From: Amborella trichopoda
Taxonomy: Eukaryota; Streptophyta; Magnoliopsida; Amborellales; Amborellaceae
Assembly (NCBI RefSeq): GCF_000471905.2
Contig: NW_006499617.1
Location: forward strand, 2,364,577-2,428,576
DNA: 64,000 nt
Reading direction: 5' to 3'
The notes beneath the pieces are model-generated. The model saw only the letters and a program-made list of their open reading frames with translations. It searched no databases and was not told where the DNA came from. Below, in pieces: positions 1 to 11,539 of the stretch (its first letter is position 1; every line of letters begins with the position of its first letter). Made by a program: the position numbers and the translations under genes.

Positions 1-169
1 AGGGTGTGACTCATACTGGGGTGTTGGTGTGAGACAGACCCACTGGAGATTGAAGGGGTAAGCATGACTACCGTTTTATTTTGCATACACTTAACCACAC
101 TAGGGATGTTGATGGAATACACCTAGCGAAGGTGTGCCTCCATTTGACAGTTTAAAGTCATGCTTGTGG

Positions 170-440
170 ACTATTTGTCGCATTGTTTATTGTTTTACTA
201 CAGGGACGTGCGTTACAGTTTTAAGGCCTTGTAGCTTGGACCATGGCTATGCTGTTTAAAATCATGCGACTAGGACCATGCAGTTTAAGGTCATGCAACT
301 AGACCTTTGCTACAGTTTAAGGTCCTGTAGTTTGGACCATGCGGTTTCAGGTCATGCAACTAGACTGTGGTTGTGTAGTTTAGGGTCATGCGGCCGTGGC
401 CAAGGCTGTGCAGTTTAGGGTCATGCAGCACAGACCTTTT
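170..440 (-). repeat. Element A 3' UTR tandem repeat (ACCTTAAACTG type)
   Basis: Several imperfect copies of a unit whose minus-strand core reads GACCTTAAACTGCATGGTCC follow one another. The same core builds arrays at about 37610-38010 (element B) and 60735-61300 (element D), so this is a diagnostic 3' UTR segment of the family and not a random satellite. Confidence 0.75.
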
Positions 441-699
441 TTTGGGGAGAATGTCCAGGGGGAATAGAGTCGTAATTGGGGACTCGACTTCTGGAGGACT
501 GAGGTTGGGGTGCAGGGAATGAGCTTCCTGAGGATGCAAGACGAAGGTCCAGATGGGAGTGCCATGGCATGTGCACGGTGCTAAGTTATGGATGACGCTC
601 ATAGTGTTAGGCTGTTGATGTAGGGCGTGCGGCGTTAGCCACTTGGTGAGGCACATGACGTTAACTCCTAATGGGAACCCGGTGAGAGTCCTTGACGAA

Positions 700-1030
700 G
701 AGTACGGTGATGGCCCTTTACGAAGGCACGTGGCGATAGCCCTTGACGAAGGCACGTGGTGATAGCATCTTACGCAGTGCACGACGATTGCCTCAAGGTG
801 AAGCGCGCGGTGATAGCCCTTGACAAAGGTGCACGGCGATAGCATCTTACGCATCGTACGACAATGGCCTCTGGGTGAAGCGTGTGGCGATAGCCCTTGA
901 CAAAGGCGCGTGGCGATAACATCTTACGCAGCGCATGGCGATCGCCTGTGGGTGAAGCGTGTGGTGATAGCCCTTGACAAAGGCGTGTGACAATGACATC
1001 TTACGCAGTGCATGGTGATAACCCTTTGGG
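700..1030 (-). repeat. Element A 3' UTR tandem repeat (GATAGC.TCTTACGCA type)
   Basis: Imperfect units of roughly 75-100 bp, each with a GATAGCCCTTGACAAAGG-like half and an ATCTTACGCAGTGCA-like half, are seen at about 742, 838, 913 and 992. A CATCGTCGCACGCCTCGTCA-like array stands at the matching place of element D (60290-60540). The function is unknown; Tat 3' UTRs are known to hold variable tandem repeats. Confidence 0.7.
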
Positions 1031-1120
1031 GCCTCGGGCTTTACCCGCCCCGACTCAATCTTATTATCGTCTGAAGATGGGGACCACAGCATCTTTTCGA
1101 ACTTGTAAGGGGCAGTTTAC

Positions 1121-1220
1121 AGCAATGATGAGTATAAAAAGGGGGAAAACCTCATTTTACTATTTTACCTAAGAGTAAAATAGTTGAAGAGATTTATTTT
1201 AGAGAGAGAGAGAGAGCTAG
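1121..1220 (+). promoter_or_regulatory. Putative antisense promoter in element A 3' UTR
   Basis: On the plus strand, antisense to element A, TATAAAAA lies at 1133-1140 and a GA run at 1203-1216 follows about 65 bp downstream. Element B (minus, 36661-36654) and element D (minus, 60194-60187) have a TATA-like box at the matching place, each followed at a similar distance by a GA/CT run. The shared position and orientation in three diverged copies supports a real core promoter. Transcription is not shown. Confidence 0.6.
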
Positions 1221-1900
1221 AGCCTTTGTCAAGAGTTTTCCCGACTAGAGTTTTTTGATCAAAATCTGCAATACCCAGGCCTTTAAGAGCTTTCTGACGA
1301 GCTCGAGCAGGTCATGGAGCTTTGCACTGTGTTTGAGCGTGGTTTTTGGGGAGTGTCAAGGCTTCTAGAGCAAGAGATAAGAGCTACTCATAGCTTCACT
1401 GAGACTTTTTTGGTGAAGCTACAAGAGTCGCAGTGGTGTTTTGCCTGAGTCGTGGAGCTTTCCTGATAGTCCCATGGTGGAAGGGGAGGTTGTAGAGAAG
1501 TCAAGGGAGCTGACGGTCCTCTGGCTACTAGAAGAAGAAGAAGAAGAAGGAGTAGCAGTGTGCTCACCGAAAACTTAGTGGAATTTCGATGAGTTTGTGG
1601 TGAACTGCTGAAGTGCGTATACTGGGAGAAGGGAAATCCACTGGGTCAAAGGGAAACTTTCTGGGCATTCTGGTGGTTTTTCTATTTTTTCTACTACTGA
1701 AAAGGGGAAAGAATAGGTTTAGACGAGGATTTTCGGCAACCAGAGGAGTGTTTAACGAAACTCGAAGTGTTGCGGGGGAGGCGAAAGGTTGTGAGAAGGT
1801 GGACCGTCTGCAAGGAGTGACGGTTGGGGAAATTGTAGAGGCATGGGAGTTAATGCCTCTCAAGAATTGGAAACATGGGAACCGGGGCACCGATAGGGCA
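1221..1900 (+). other. Antisense leader conserved with element D
   Basis: The plus strand matches the minus strand of element D upstream of its antisense gene. The clearest block is GGTGAACTGCTGAAGTG at about 1598-1614, followed in both copies by GGAGAAGGG and AATCC (D: minus strand near 59775-59730). Short open frames occur but none is recognisable. I read this as the 5' leader of an antisense transcript whose coding part has been lost in A. Confidence 0.5.
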
Positions 1901-2150
1901 TGCACAACATTAAGTCGCATGCAGAGCTGCCTTCACGTGTCTCTAGGTCGCACATGGTGATATCTGCGCATGGGAGCATGCCACTCGTAGCGATAGTCTC
2001 ATGCGACACTGGCCTGTCTGCGGTAATGATAGCATGTGACATTGAGCTGTGCACGACAGTGGTCACCTGTGGCGTTGAGTCATATGCAGCGATGATCACG
2101 CACGGTATTGAGTTGGGTGCGCCAATGATCATGGATGGCGATGCCTAGTG
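1900..2150. repeat. Element A 3' UTR tandem repeat (CGATGATC/CATGCGAC type)
   Basis: Short degenerate units of about 35-40 bp with cores such as GCATGTGACATTGAGC and GCGATAGTCTCATGCGACA. The corresponding segment of element B (35650-36060) has different but similar-looking CATCGTCGTGCATGA units. These sit where the antisense gene body stands in element D. Confidence 0.55.
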
Positions 2151-2163
2151 GGGGTCAAGAGCG

Positions 2164-2385
2164 ATGGCAAATGAGAAGGCCCGGTCACTGTGGTCTGTTG
2201 GAAGGCAAGTCCTCCAACACAACAGTGAAGTCCATGTTGTTTTGGAGGAAGGAAAGCCATCATGGGCCACTTCCTTGGAAGCTAGCCATGCCTCGTCAGA
2301 TGAATTGAAGCTGACTCGGAAATGGTTGCACTTCTTCTTTTTGGCTTATAACCTTCCTTTTGGTGGTTTTGCTTATTCTTCATGA
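2164..2385 (+). pseudogene. Antisense ORF fragment shared by elements A and B
   Basis: A 73-residue plus-strand frame contains VGRQVLQHNSEVHVVLEEG. The nucleotide core GGAAGGCAAGTCCTCCAACA is nearly repeated on the minus strand of element B near 35615-35590, so the segment is inherited in this family. It lies between the antisense leader and the pol 3' end. Beyond the shared 60-bp core the two copies diverge. It could be an exon remnant of the antisense gene or simply conserved 3' UTR. I do not recognise it. Confidence 0.35.
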
Positions 2386-2624
2386 GGAGACCATTTCTTT
2401 GGTGATTTTTCTTCTTCTTCATGAGAAGAGTATTTCTTTTTGACCTGTAACCGTACTCTTATCCTTGGATGCAAGAGTTTTGTAACCTCCCTAATAATGG
2501 GCTTTTGATTGTGGCTTATAACTTTTTTTAATGCAATGAAAGAAATGAACTTCCTTTGAGTGGCTTAATGTTCCTCATATTCATTTCTTTCTTTTTACTG
2601 CACGAGCTGCATTTTAGGGATATG
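2386..2624 (-). other. Element A pol-3' UTR boundary
   Basis: No gene. On the minus strand it follows the integrase stop and contains TTTCATTGCATTA and GCCCATTATTAGGGAGGTTA. The latter is shared, slightly diverged, with element B just after its integrase (about 35300-35325). On the plus strand the region would be the 3' end of the antisense transcript. Confidence 0.5.
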
Positions 2625-3930
2625 TCAGGGATAATACTTCTTTAAGTACCTCCCATTGATAGCCTCTCCTCCATCCGAGTTTGCCAGTTTATAAGCCCCA
2701 TTTGGTGTGACCTTTTTAAGTATGAATGGACCTTCCCACTTGGGTTCAAACTTTCCATTGCGGCGCCCATGCATGACAATCAGTCTTTTAACTGCTAACA
2801 CTAGATCTCCACAAGTGAATGAGAGAACCTTGACAGATTTGTCAAAGGCTCTCTCCATTCTCCCTTGATTGAGCTTGAGGTTCTACTGGGCCTCTAGTCG
2901 TTGTTTGTCAAGCGCATCCAACTCCAAATAACGAAGCTTGACCCTCTCGTCTTTGGTTAGCCCCTGATGTATAGCGACACGACGTGAAGGTATTTGAACT
3001 TCGAGGGGTACAACAGCCTCACCTCCATAGATCAGGGAATAAGGGGTAGAGTTTGTAGCATTGCGAGTGGTGGTACGATAGGCCCACAGAGACTCAGGCA
3101 GATTCTCATGCTAGTTCTTTCTTGACCTTGAAACTGACTTCTGGAGCACTCCACACAGGGATTTGTTGAATGCCTCAGCTAAACCATTGGCTCGTGGGTA
3201 GTACATGGTCCCGTATTTCCACTCGAAGCCGAACGGGTTGACTAGGTGATCAACGTGATGGCTTTTGAACTGAGGGCCATTATCAGAGATTATTCGATCC
3301 AGAACCCTGAACTGGTATATGATGTGGTGCCGCACAATGTTGGCCACAGTGGTCCCTGGAACTTGCTTGAGGGGGACTGCTTCGGCCCACTTGGAAAAGT
3401 AATCTGTCGCTGCTAGAGTAAAGGCATGACCCAAAGCAGAAGGAGCGTCGATGGGTCCTATAATATCCATACCCTACTGAGAAAAGGGCCATGATGTTAC
3501 TATTATATGGAGAGGCTAAAGGGATTAATGAATGAGGCTTGAGTGCATTTAGCACACCTGACATCTCTTAGCATAGTTTTGGGTGTCGGCCACCATTGAA
3601 GGCCAATAATAGCCGAGTCTACAAATGAGTTCGTAGAGCTTAGGATCGAACTGATGCAGTCCGTAGATACCTGAATGCACTTCTTCGAGTACTTTGCTTA
3701 CTTCTTGTGTATCGACTCATCTGAGGATAATCCTGCAAATGATCGACGAAAAAGAACATCCCCATCGAGAAGGGTGTACTTGGTAGACATCTGCTGTATA
3801 TCTTTGCGTTCCTCTTGATCCTCAGGCAGCCTTCCATGCTTTATGAAATTCACGATAGGCTCCCTCCAGTCTTCTACTTGCTCTACCTTTGAACACATTG
3901 GATCGACGAATTCAGACTCTTACTTCTCGA
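2625..3930 (-). pseudogene. Element A integrase (pol C-terminus)
   Basis: This is the retrotransposon integrase, which inserts the cDNA into host DNA. From 3470 the catalytic core reads MDIIGPIDAPSALGH, with the DNGPQF motif and the YYPRANGLAEAFNK motif, so the D, D and E positions of the core are all present. The C-terminal part (2858-2625) has GDLVLAVKRL, KWEGPF and ends in YLKKYYP, as in Tat integrases. The upstream part (3930-3560) holds VEQVEDWREPI, also found in element B. Stops and frameshifts between 3840 and 3470 and near 3110 break the frame, and the N-terminal zinc-binding part is badly eroded. Confidence 0.85.
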
Positions 3931-3934
3931 CTTT

Positions 3935-4050
3935 GGCACCCCCTCTATCAGACTGGAATGCTCCATCCAAATACATCTCCACGGTCGAGCTATTGCCGCA
4001 CAGAAAACTTCTTCATCCCAGATATCACTTGACAGAGGACATATCGAAGG
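3935..4050 (-). pseudogene. Element A archaeal-type RNase H remnant
   Basis: Only the first strand of the second RNase H is left, with a WEMYLDGAF-like start and GGA (minus strand). It then joins directly, near 3935, to the segment ending in DPMCSKVEQVEDW that in element B lies about 550 bp further on. The NEAEY and GDSEL regions are absent. The deletion removes the active site. The junction is inferred from comparison with element B. Confidence 0.6.
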
Positions 4051-5440
4051 CACTGGGTGAGCCGCGAGAAAGTCTTTTAGGGCTTGTCCTTTGACTGCCT
4101 TATGTGGTACGTATGATGTCGAACTCCATCAACAATAATGCCCACGTGGCCAAGCATCATGATAAGCATGGCTGGGTCATAAGGAACTTGATCGGGTCCG
4201 CCTTTGAGATTAGTTTGACATTGTGACCGAGCAAGTAATGGCAGAGTTTTTGTATCACAATGATCAAAGCTAGGCACATCTTTTCGATGGGAGGGTAATT
4301 CTTCTCGGCTCCTTGCATTCTACGACTGAGATAATAAAGCGTTGTTTCCTTCTCCCCATCATTGTTCTGTGCTAGGAGTGCCTTGAGTGACTCTTCAAGG
4401 GCAGTCACGTATAGGATGAGGGGCCTTCCTAACACTGACGTAGAGAGGACTGGGATTCAACAAATACTGCTTGATGTCATCGACTGCAGCATGGCACGCC
4501 TCATCCCACAAGAAGGGAGTGTCCTTCTTCAGCAGGTCTTAAAAGGGACTGCATCGCCCCGAAAGGTTTGAGATGAACCTTCGAGATATTCTTGGAGAGA
4601 CGGTAGTTCATGCAGGGTCGTAAGCTATGGCATATCCTGAAATGCCTTGATTTTGATCGGCTCGAACTTGAGCCCGCGGTACCTCATGATGAACCCTAAG
4701 AATTTTCTTTAGCATACGCTAAAGGCACATTTCAAGGGGTTCATCTTGAGTTGGTGACGTCGCAGCTGTTCAAATACTTTTTTAAGGTCTTGTACGTGAG
4801 CGTCCTTTGTTTCAGATTTCACCACCAAGTCATCCACATAGCACTTGACCTCCTTGTGGATCATATCTTTAAAGATGGTCGTCATGGCTGGCTGATACAT
4901 GGCACAGGCGTTCTTCAACCCAAAAGGCATCACAGTATAGCAAAAGACACCTTTGGGGTTCACGAACGCAGTGGCCTCCTCATCTTTTGGTGCCATCCTG
5001 ATTTGATTATAACCAGAATAGGAATCCATGAAGGAGAAGATTTGGCAATCAGTTGTGGAATCAACAAGAATCTTGGTGAACGGTAGGGGGAAGTCGTCCT
5101 TTGGGCAAGCGATATTCAAGTCGCGGAAGTCAATACAGACTGTAATTTGGCCATTCTTCTTCTTGACTAGGACAACATTCGCTAGCCATCTCGAGTGTTT
5201 CACTTCACGTATGAATCCAGCTTTCCTAAGCTTGTTCACCCTAGCGTCGATCTGCAGCTAGAGGTCGGGTCTAAACCTTCTTGATTTCTACTCTATTAGT
5301 TTGACGGTTGGATCAATACCAAGATGATGTACAATGACTTGAGGGTCTAGATAGGCATCTCATGATAATGCCAGGCGAAGACATCCTGGTTTTCTCAGAG
5401 GAGGGCAATATAACTTTCTTTCTCTTTTTGGGACATTTTT
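4050..5440 (-). pseudogene. Element A reverse transcriptase and RNase H
   Basis: RT copies the element RNA into DNA; the attached RNase H removes the RNA. The start near 5436 (MSQKEKESYIA) matches element B's MSPKEKESLIA. The best stretch (5239-4709) shows KLRKAGFIREVKHSRWLANV, then DFRDLN, PLPF, FMDSYSGYNQI, MPFGLKNACAMYQ and the catalytic YVDD at 4840-4829, all intact. The RNase H part (4435-4157) has LGRPLILYVTALEESL and YLSRRMQGAEKNYPPIEKM. Stops at about 5400-5250, a break between 4700 and 4440 and another after 4157 make it a pseudogene. The active site is better kept than in element B. Confidence 0.88.
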
Positions 5441-6540
5441 GCCGAGATGAAAGTTCACCTTAGGTCGGCCCCATCCCCTAAGTTTATCTCTTCAAGCTTG
5501 TCAGCTATGCTCTGACCACCCACTTCCCACTCTTTCGAAGCCTCTTGTAACTCTTCGTTTGGGAATTCAAGATGCTTCTCATTAACCTTGAGTGCAGAGA
5601 CACACAATCCTAACATTTATGCTTCTTGAAGGGGCCTAGTGTGAGAGACGATTTCTGGTCCTTGGTCAGACCAAGCAATGATAGAGCCAACTTCGAACAA
5701 GGAGTTCATGACTTTGTGACTGGGAGCACTTGGTACTTGCCGCAAACTAGATGACGCTTCATGAACTTGAATCATGTGATAGGCCTCATGGGAATAAGAG
5801 CTTGAAGATGGCTCGGTCTTGGCTTGGGTTGACAGGGCGTCAACGACTGTTCAGAATCCAGCCGCAGGGGTCAGCATCTATCTTAGGTGCTTCCGCTGTG
5901 ACCTGCTAAGGTTGGTGCCTCCGAGCTCTCTGTTTAGAGTGTTGAAGTCTGGGCACTGTCGAGCTGCACCTATGGAAGAAATAGAAGACGAGGGAGTAGA
6001 AGAAGAGTTAGAATGTTCTGGGTAGCTTTTTATGTCATCGCCAGAATTGGACATGTGCAAGGGGTATTTTAGGTCTTCCCCGGCTTTGGCCATTGTGGGG
6101 TGCGTTTAGCGTCGTCACTCATATTGCACGAATCCTGAGTTGTTTATGACTCTGGGACGTCCGTCTAATTGGATGACAGGATAAGGCAAGCTGCGCCTAT
6201 GATGAAGTCCTGTAAGGTTTGCAGTGGAGGAAGGAGCCTGAGAAATTCTTCCTCGACTGGTGGCTGAGGGAGACGATTCCTTCGGCGAGCGGACCTGAGT
6301 GCTCGTCTCCTTTTAAATCCCTAAGGAGGGGTTTGGTTCACCCGATCGAACTGATGAGTAGTCTTAGCTTGGTGGACTGGCTCACGCTTCAGGGATTTGA
6401 GCCTACTTTGCCCATGGTAGACTTCCCAGGGCTAAGAGGTCGAGGGATCTGAAGAGTCAAGTGTATGCTCATAGGGGACCTGTAGTGGGCCTGCCTCTGG
6501 GATGGGAGTGATGGCTTTGTAGAGCTCTGGGAGAATGGCA
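5441..6540 (-). pseudogene. Element A gag-pol spacer with protease deleted
   Basis: On the minus strand 6093-5878 encodes LKYPLHMSNSGDDIKS and DFNTLNRELGGTNLSRSQ, a conserved spacer block seen in B, C and D. About 5700-5460 encodes the acidic pre-RT linker (LEEINLGDGADL). The protease expected between them (present in C and D) is missing; the join falls near 5760-5700. The spacer's role is unknown. Confidence 0.65.
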
Positions 6541-8400
6541 TAAATGATGTGGCCTTCTCGTGCCTTTTAAGTGACTATAGCTTCGAACCCAGAGCATTCT
6601 TTCAACTCGTGGCCCCATACATGGTGATATGGGCACCAGAGGTTTTCTGTACGTAGGTTGCTTGGTGGGTTTGGGAGTGACAAGACCTTATTGAAGCATT
6701 GTCTCGAAGAGGGCTTGCAGAGGGTCTAGCTCAGTGCTTCCTGGAGCTTACGTCGAGAGTTCTTCTTGCACTGGTGGAAGAGAAACTTGAGGATGTCCTT
6801 CTAAGTTACCATGAGCGTCCTGGAATTGTTGCATCTTCTTTGCCAAGAGTTCATGAAAGCCAATGCATTCGCTCATGTCATGGCTTTGTATCAGGTGATA
6901 CAAGCACCAGAGGTTCTCAGTTCCTAGGGGCAGGAACTTGGGCTGCCTTGTCAGCCTTGGCATGATGTGTCCCTCTTCGAGCATTATGGAAAATAGTTCA
7001 CGGAGGATAGCAGGTACCCCATCATCTTCTTGTATTGTCACTATGTGAGAAGTCTCAATTGCCCCGAACACTTTCTTTAACAATTCGAGCTTTATCTTAA
7101 CCTTGTTAATAAGGGCTTTGATAATGTCGTTGAGCTTATAACAGTCCTGAGTGGGGGGGACCTACTTTCCTATGATAGGCGCAATACCTCTCGTGCCTCT
7201 CCTGTCCAACGTTTTTTGGAGTGCTGACCTCCGATAGCTGGATCATGTTTTGCTCCAGTAAGAGTCGAAGCATTGTAAGAGTCCACTCCTTATCAAAGCG
7301 GTACACCTTATTCAAGTGTTAGGTCTAGAAGTCACTTCGCTTTATGTTTTTGAGAGGCAGGACCTTTTTGTAGGACTATTGCTTGCCCTTGGGCTAAGGC
7401 ATTTGTGCCTTGGAGAGGTCCAGGGTTCGAGGGGTGGCTTTGTTAGTGTCAGTCACAGTGACGGCTGCACTGATCACTGCTTTTTGCTAGTTGCCCTGAT
7501 TGTTGGAGATGGAGTTCGGACCAGAGGGTTGATGACGAGATCCGCCATGGTGCTTTGACCGACCCTCTATACAAACTACTTTAGTGATGAGCCCTGACAT
7601 GGAGGGTGGATTGGAGGCCTCGACATGCAGAGTGATCTTGGGAAGCATGTTCCGTATGCAGGTCTTGACAGCTTATTTTTCAGTAATGGGAGTAGCATGA
7701 AAAGTTGTCAGCTCTCTCCATTTGGTGATGAACTTGTCAACTGGCTCACCAAGATCTTGAGTCAGAGTGAGGAGCTCGATGGCTTCCACGTTCCTTTGGA
7801 CCTCGTAGAAATGTTCGTAAAACAACTGCTCCATTTCCTTCTAGGTGTGCACCGAGTTTGGAGGTAGCCGAGCATACAACTGGAACGCTAGCCCTTCGAG
7901 GGTCTCGACGAACTGATGAAGGAGGAGTCACCCGTCAGTTACCGTCTTTCGACAAGCTACTTGGAAGTGGGCAGTATGCTGGTGCGAGGATGTAGTACCG
8001 TTGAATCGGAGGAGCCTCCCCTTTTAGTAGTTTGGGAGAAACGACACTTGGTCGATGTACGAGGGGTACGACTTCTGGTAGAGAGGTGCCTCTTGCATAC
8101 CTGGGACCTTATTCTTGAGGCTATGAGCCACCATGGCATCTATAGATATCTGGGAAACCCCACGAGAAGGAGAGCTATCTTGAGAGACTGGTGGGGTAGT
8201 TTGCTTGAAACTGTGTCTTCGCCAGATAGGGAATCGGTCTCATGATGAGAAGAAGGGGACATGGAGGCTTCTAGACATTCCATCTTTTCTAGGATGGACT
8301 GCATCATTACCTCAAGCCTGTTCATCCGCTCTTCTTGGACATCGTCCGGCTCGTTAATCACCATGAAACTGACCATTTCTTCTGAAAGGTCAGAGCCGGG
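6540..8400 (-). pseudogene. Element A gag
   Basis: Gag forms the virus-like particle. The N-terminal segment (8376-8140) has MVSFMVINEPDDVQEERMNR, like the MVSVLAINDPNNAQEE start in D. The retrotransposon gag core (about 8130-7600) includes matches to SHQHTAHFQ, QLFYEHFYEVQ and WREL. Three knuckle-like motifs follow: CAYHRKVG near 7170, broken by a frameshift in a 7-G run at 7153-7159 (plus strand); CLYHLIQSHDMSEC near 6900; and CPYHHVWGHELKEC near 6640. All follow CX2HX4HX4C where intact. Several stops are present. Confidence 0.8.
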
Positions 8401-9876
8401 TGGAGTAATGGATGGCTAGGGTTGGCGAGTTGCGTGTGGCAAGTCGATCTGTAGGGGCTTAGCATGCCCCGACTGGACTCAAGCCTTGTAAGCCAACCTT
8501 GTGAGTACCGGTTCGACGGTCTTGGGACTGTGGCTTTTGTGTAGTGATCACTGAGCAATATTATTGGACTGGCTTAGGCTCTGGGATCCATAGAGGGAAG
8601 AAAGGATTATGACGCAAGAGATCACCAAAGGTGGTAATGTCAACTGCCTTGGGGGTTTCTTTGGTAAAAATCTGTAGACCTTTCAGCTGCTTGATCCTGA
8701 GGAGGCTATGGACCTCTTTCTAGAACCGAGCCTGAAACTTGGATTGCCCCACTTTTCTTGAGTTGGCAAGGGTTGTGTCTATTCGCTAAAGCAAAGAATG
8801 GGGTCCAAGGACTTAGAGCAACCTGGGTCGCTCCCTTGGAGGCTAGAGGCTCCTGTCTAACATCAGGTCGTTACCCTGAATTCCTTTGTGGGGCTCGAGT
8901 GCACAGCTAACCTGAGGCTTGCTCAAGATGGAACTTTTAGGGAAGACCTTTGAGTATCAGATCTTGAGGTGCTTTCTTGGCGAGAGAGGAGTGACAAAAG
9001 AAGGAGCCGGTTCATGACTCCGCCTGAGTCAGGGTCTGGACGAAACCTGCAAGTCACTGTGTGTTCACCTTTAGGGTTAGCCGTCAGGGTGACCTGAGGG
9101 TCAGCTTGGGTTTGCTTGACTGGTTCGACCTTAAGAAGTCAAGACCCACGAGGTTGTGTCTTTGAGGGACCGGGTAGAAGCTCATTTCTCACAAGGTGAA
9201 CCTGTGTGTAGTGAGAGGGAAGACAAAGTGGGCGACCCTCATGTGCTCGAGCTGACGCCGAACTGACACTACCCCTAGCTGTGGGATGCATGGTGCACAC
9301 ATGGTTTGGCCTAAGAAGCCCTAGCCTTGAACGAGAGTCCGAGACAGCACAAAGGATGCCTCGAGGTATGGCTCGAGAGGTTGGACCATGAGCTCTTAGG
9401 TGTGTGCGTGGGGTGGAGACCCCAGGATTTCCACCTCCGTGTGTCGAGCCTCCAAGTGTAGAGGTTCAGGGTAGTGAAGGAGTTTGAGGAGTAGCCTTGT
9501 GGCGACCCTCAGAAGAGATGGCAACTTGATTGCCTTTCACGAGAGTGGATAGGGCAGCCTTCCGGCATACCCCAGCAATATGACCAGCAAGAGACTTGCC
9601 AGTAGCAGAGTGTGTGCTGTGAGCGGTAGCAGATGTGCTACTAGTGGAAGATGCCTTGATGGAGGGTCCACCAGGGCGAGGAAGTAGGGTGTCAAGGACC
9701 TTTAAGTCCTTTCTCGCACCAACCGAGGAAAGAACCTGAGAGCCAAACTATGAGTCCCGACTCAGTAGGAGTGTAGGGAAGGAAGATTGAGCGGTTTGCT
9801 TACTTGGGACAGTCGCGAGTGCGAGGACAAGAAAGTCCCCAAATCGGATGAACGAGTTGAATAACCCATGAGCCAT
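8401..9876 (-). pseudogene. Element A 5' ORF upstream of gag
   Basis: From the ATG at 9876 the minus strand encodes MAHGLFNSFIRFGDFLVLAL and then SFPTLLLSRDS, followed by a stop and a continuing frame with RKDLKV and PRPGGPS. Element B (27162) and element D (44761) have the same ATG and the same motif order. Ogre-type Tat elements are known to carry an extra ORF before gag, and this may be its equivalent. I do not know its function. Confidence 0.6.
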
Positions 9877-10206
9877 AGAAAGTAGTGCAGAAAGTAAAAG
9901 ATGATACTGATCAAATAAGAGCGAACTGACGAAGGGGCAATAAGTCCCCAGTCGAGTCACCAAGCTGGTTAGGTGCCTTGATCTTACCCTCCAGATCTAG
10001 ATGATTTGAAGGCACGTATCTCGGGTTTCTAGTGAACTCGAGACTTGAGATCGCTCCCTCAGAGACCTTGCTCAAGAGCAAGGATAGGTATACCAACTGA
10101 TGAGAGAGGAATTTAAGGTGGGTTCAGGACTTACTCGAGCTGCCTTGCATGGGCACCCTCTTAGATCACGAAGAAAGCCCCCCAGCTAGTTCGGAATCGC
10201 CTCCCT
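9877..10206 (-). promoter_or_regulatory. Element A 5' leader with conserved block
   Basis: This is the untranslated leader between LTR and 5' ORF. Directly after the LTR, the minus strand reads AGGGAGGCGATTCCGAAC, which probably holds the primer-binding site; the tRNA is not identified. The 20-base block TTCTTCGTGATCTAAGAGGG (plus-strand 10157-10176) is identical in B (26864-26883) and D (44464-44483), although flanking sequence differs. Confidence 0.6.
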
Positions 10207-11475
10207 TGATCTGTGATCACCTTGTTTTCTGCACAACACTACTATGGTTAACTTGCAAGACAAGTAAGGCAATGCACATTCGCGTGGCTCAGAATGTGAG
10301 ATGTTAGAGTGTTGAAGTGGAAAGTTCAAAGATATATAGTAAAGAAAAGAGAACTTGATGAAGAGGCGAGACTAGCGTGACAGCTGGAAACTTATCGACT
10401 AGGAGTGGTAGCAAGATGGGCATGGTACTCGGGACCAGGGCGACATCAATACTACTAGAAATCGAGGCCGATATGGCAGTCTTAGGCCAAGTCTACCCTC
10501 ATTCAAGTGAGAAGAGAAAAGAAAGAAGAGAAGAGAATGGACTGAAGAGAGAGAAAGCGAAACGGCGAAGGGAGGAAGAATCCAGATGGTGATGGACCTT
10601 GCAGTTGGCATCACGAGAAGACACCGCATCCCTCATGGATGATGATGGCTTCTGGTAAGGCTCATGATGATAGCCCCCTATGAGGAACACGAAACTAAAT
10701 GTGGGACATGAGAGAAACCCGCGGACTGCAAGAAGCATTGCATTTGGCAATGTAAGAAGGCCACATGTCTCTTGCGGATGGCAATAACTTCTGGTAAGGC
10801 GCACGATGATAACTTCTCTTGAGTCATGCAACGATTACCTCTAGTGAAGCACACGGTGATAGACATGGGGCACAAGGGAAGCTTGAGCACAATGATAGAC
10901 ACGGAGAGGCACGGAAGGAGCCTGCACGTGGTGATGGGCACCGAGCGAACAGAAGAAGCCAACGCATGGTGATATGCACCAGGTGAAAAAGAGAAGCTCA
11001 CGGACGGCGATGAGTATTGTCGCAACCCTTCTCGAATGGCGATGGACATCGTCGCCTACAATAGTCACATGGTAGAGTGAAGCTATCGCGGATGGCCATA
11101 AGCTTTGCTACCCGCGTTCCTCGTTGAGACATTGAGGGCACATCGACGGATGACAATGAGCAGTGCCATCCACAAATCTCGCTGAGAGATAGAGACGCAC
11201 CAACAGATGGGGAAAAGGAGCTCGTGCATAGCACTGCCATCGCTATGCGGTACCTGTGGAATTACAGGAAGGAGAAAAAGGAAAGAAAGAGGTATGCACG
11301 GCATTGCCACTGCCGTGCATGGCCTCTGAGGGAAGCTCGGATGAAGAAGAAGAAGAAGAGAGAAAAGATGGGAGAGAAAATTTAGCTTGAGCTTAGGGGT
11401 ACAGGTCCAAAAGTTCCTCTCTCCTTAATCTCTCTCTCCAAATGTGACCCAATAATGAGAAAAAGAGAAACTTTA
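10207..11475 (-). mobile_element. Element A 5' LTR, R-U5 part
   Basis: The minus-strand LTR end (CA) is placed at 10207 by comparison with B and D. The region matches the D LTR after its TATA box: ACCTGTACCCCT and GAGAGAGTTTT-type blocks are shared. It contains U5 repeats and hairpins. The LTR continues on the other side of the solo LTR at 14636. Confidence 0.75.
11226..11320. other. U5 hairpins of element A
   Basis: ATGCACGGCA (11294-11303) and TGCCGTGCAT (11311-11320) form a perfect 10-bp stem with a 7-nt loop. A weaker stem is GCATAGC (11226-11232) with GCTATGC (11242-11248). Hairpins of different sequence stand at the same LTR position in D and B. Confidence 0.65.
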
Positions 11476-11539
11476 TGTGACAACCCAAACTTTTCCTGGC
11501 CAGTTAGAATGCATGGTGCGTCAAGGAGGGAAGAAGTTG

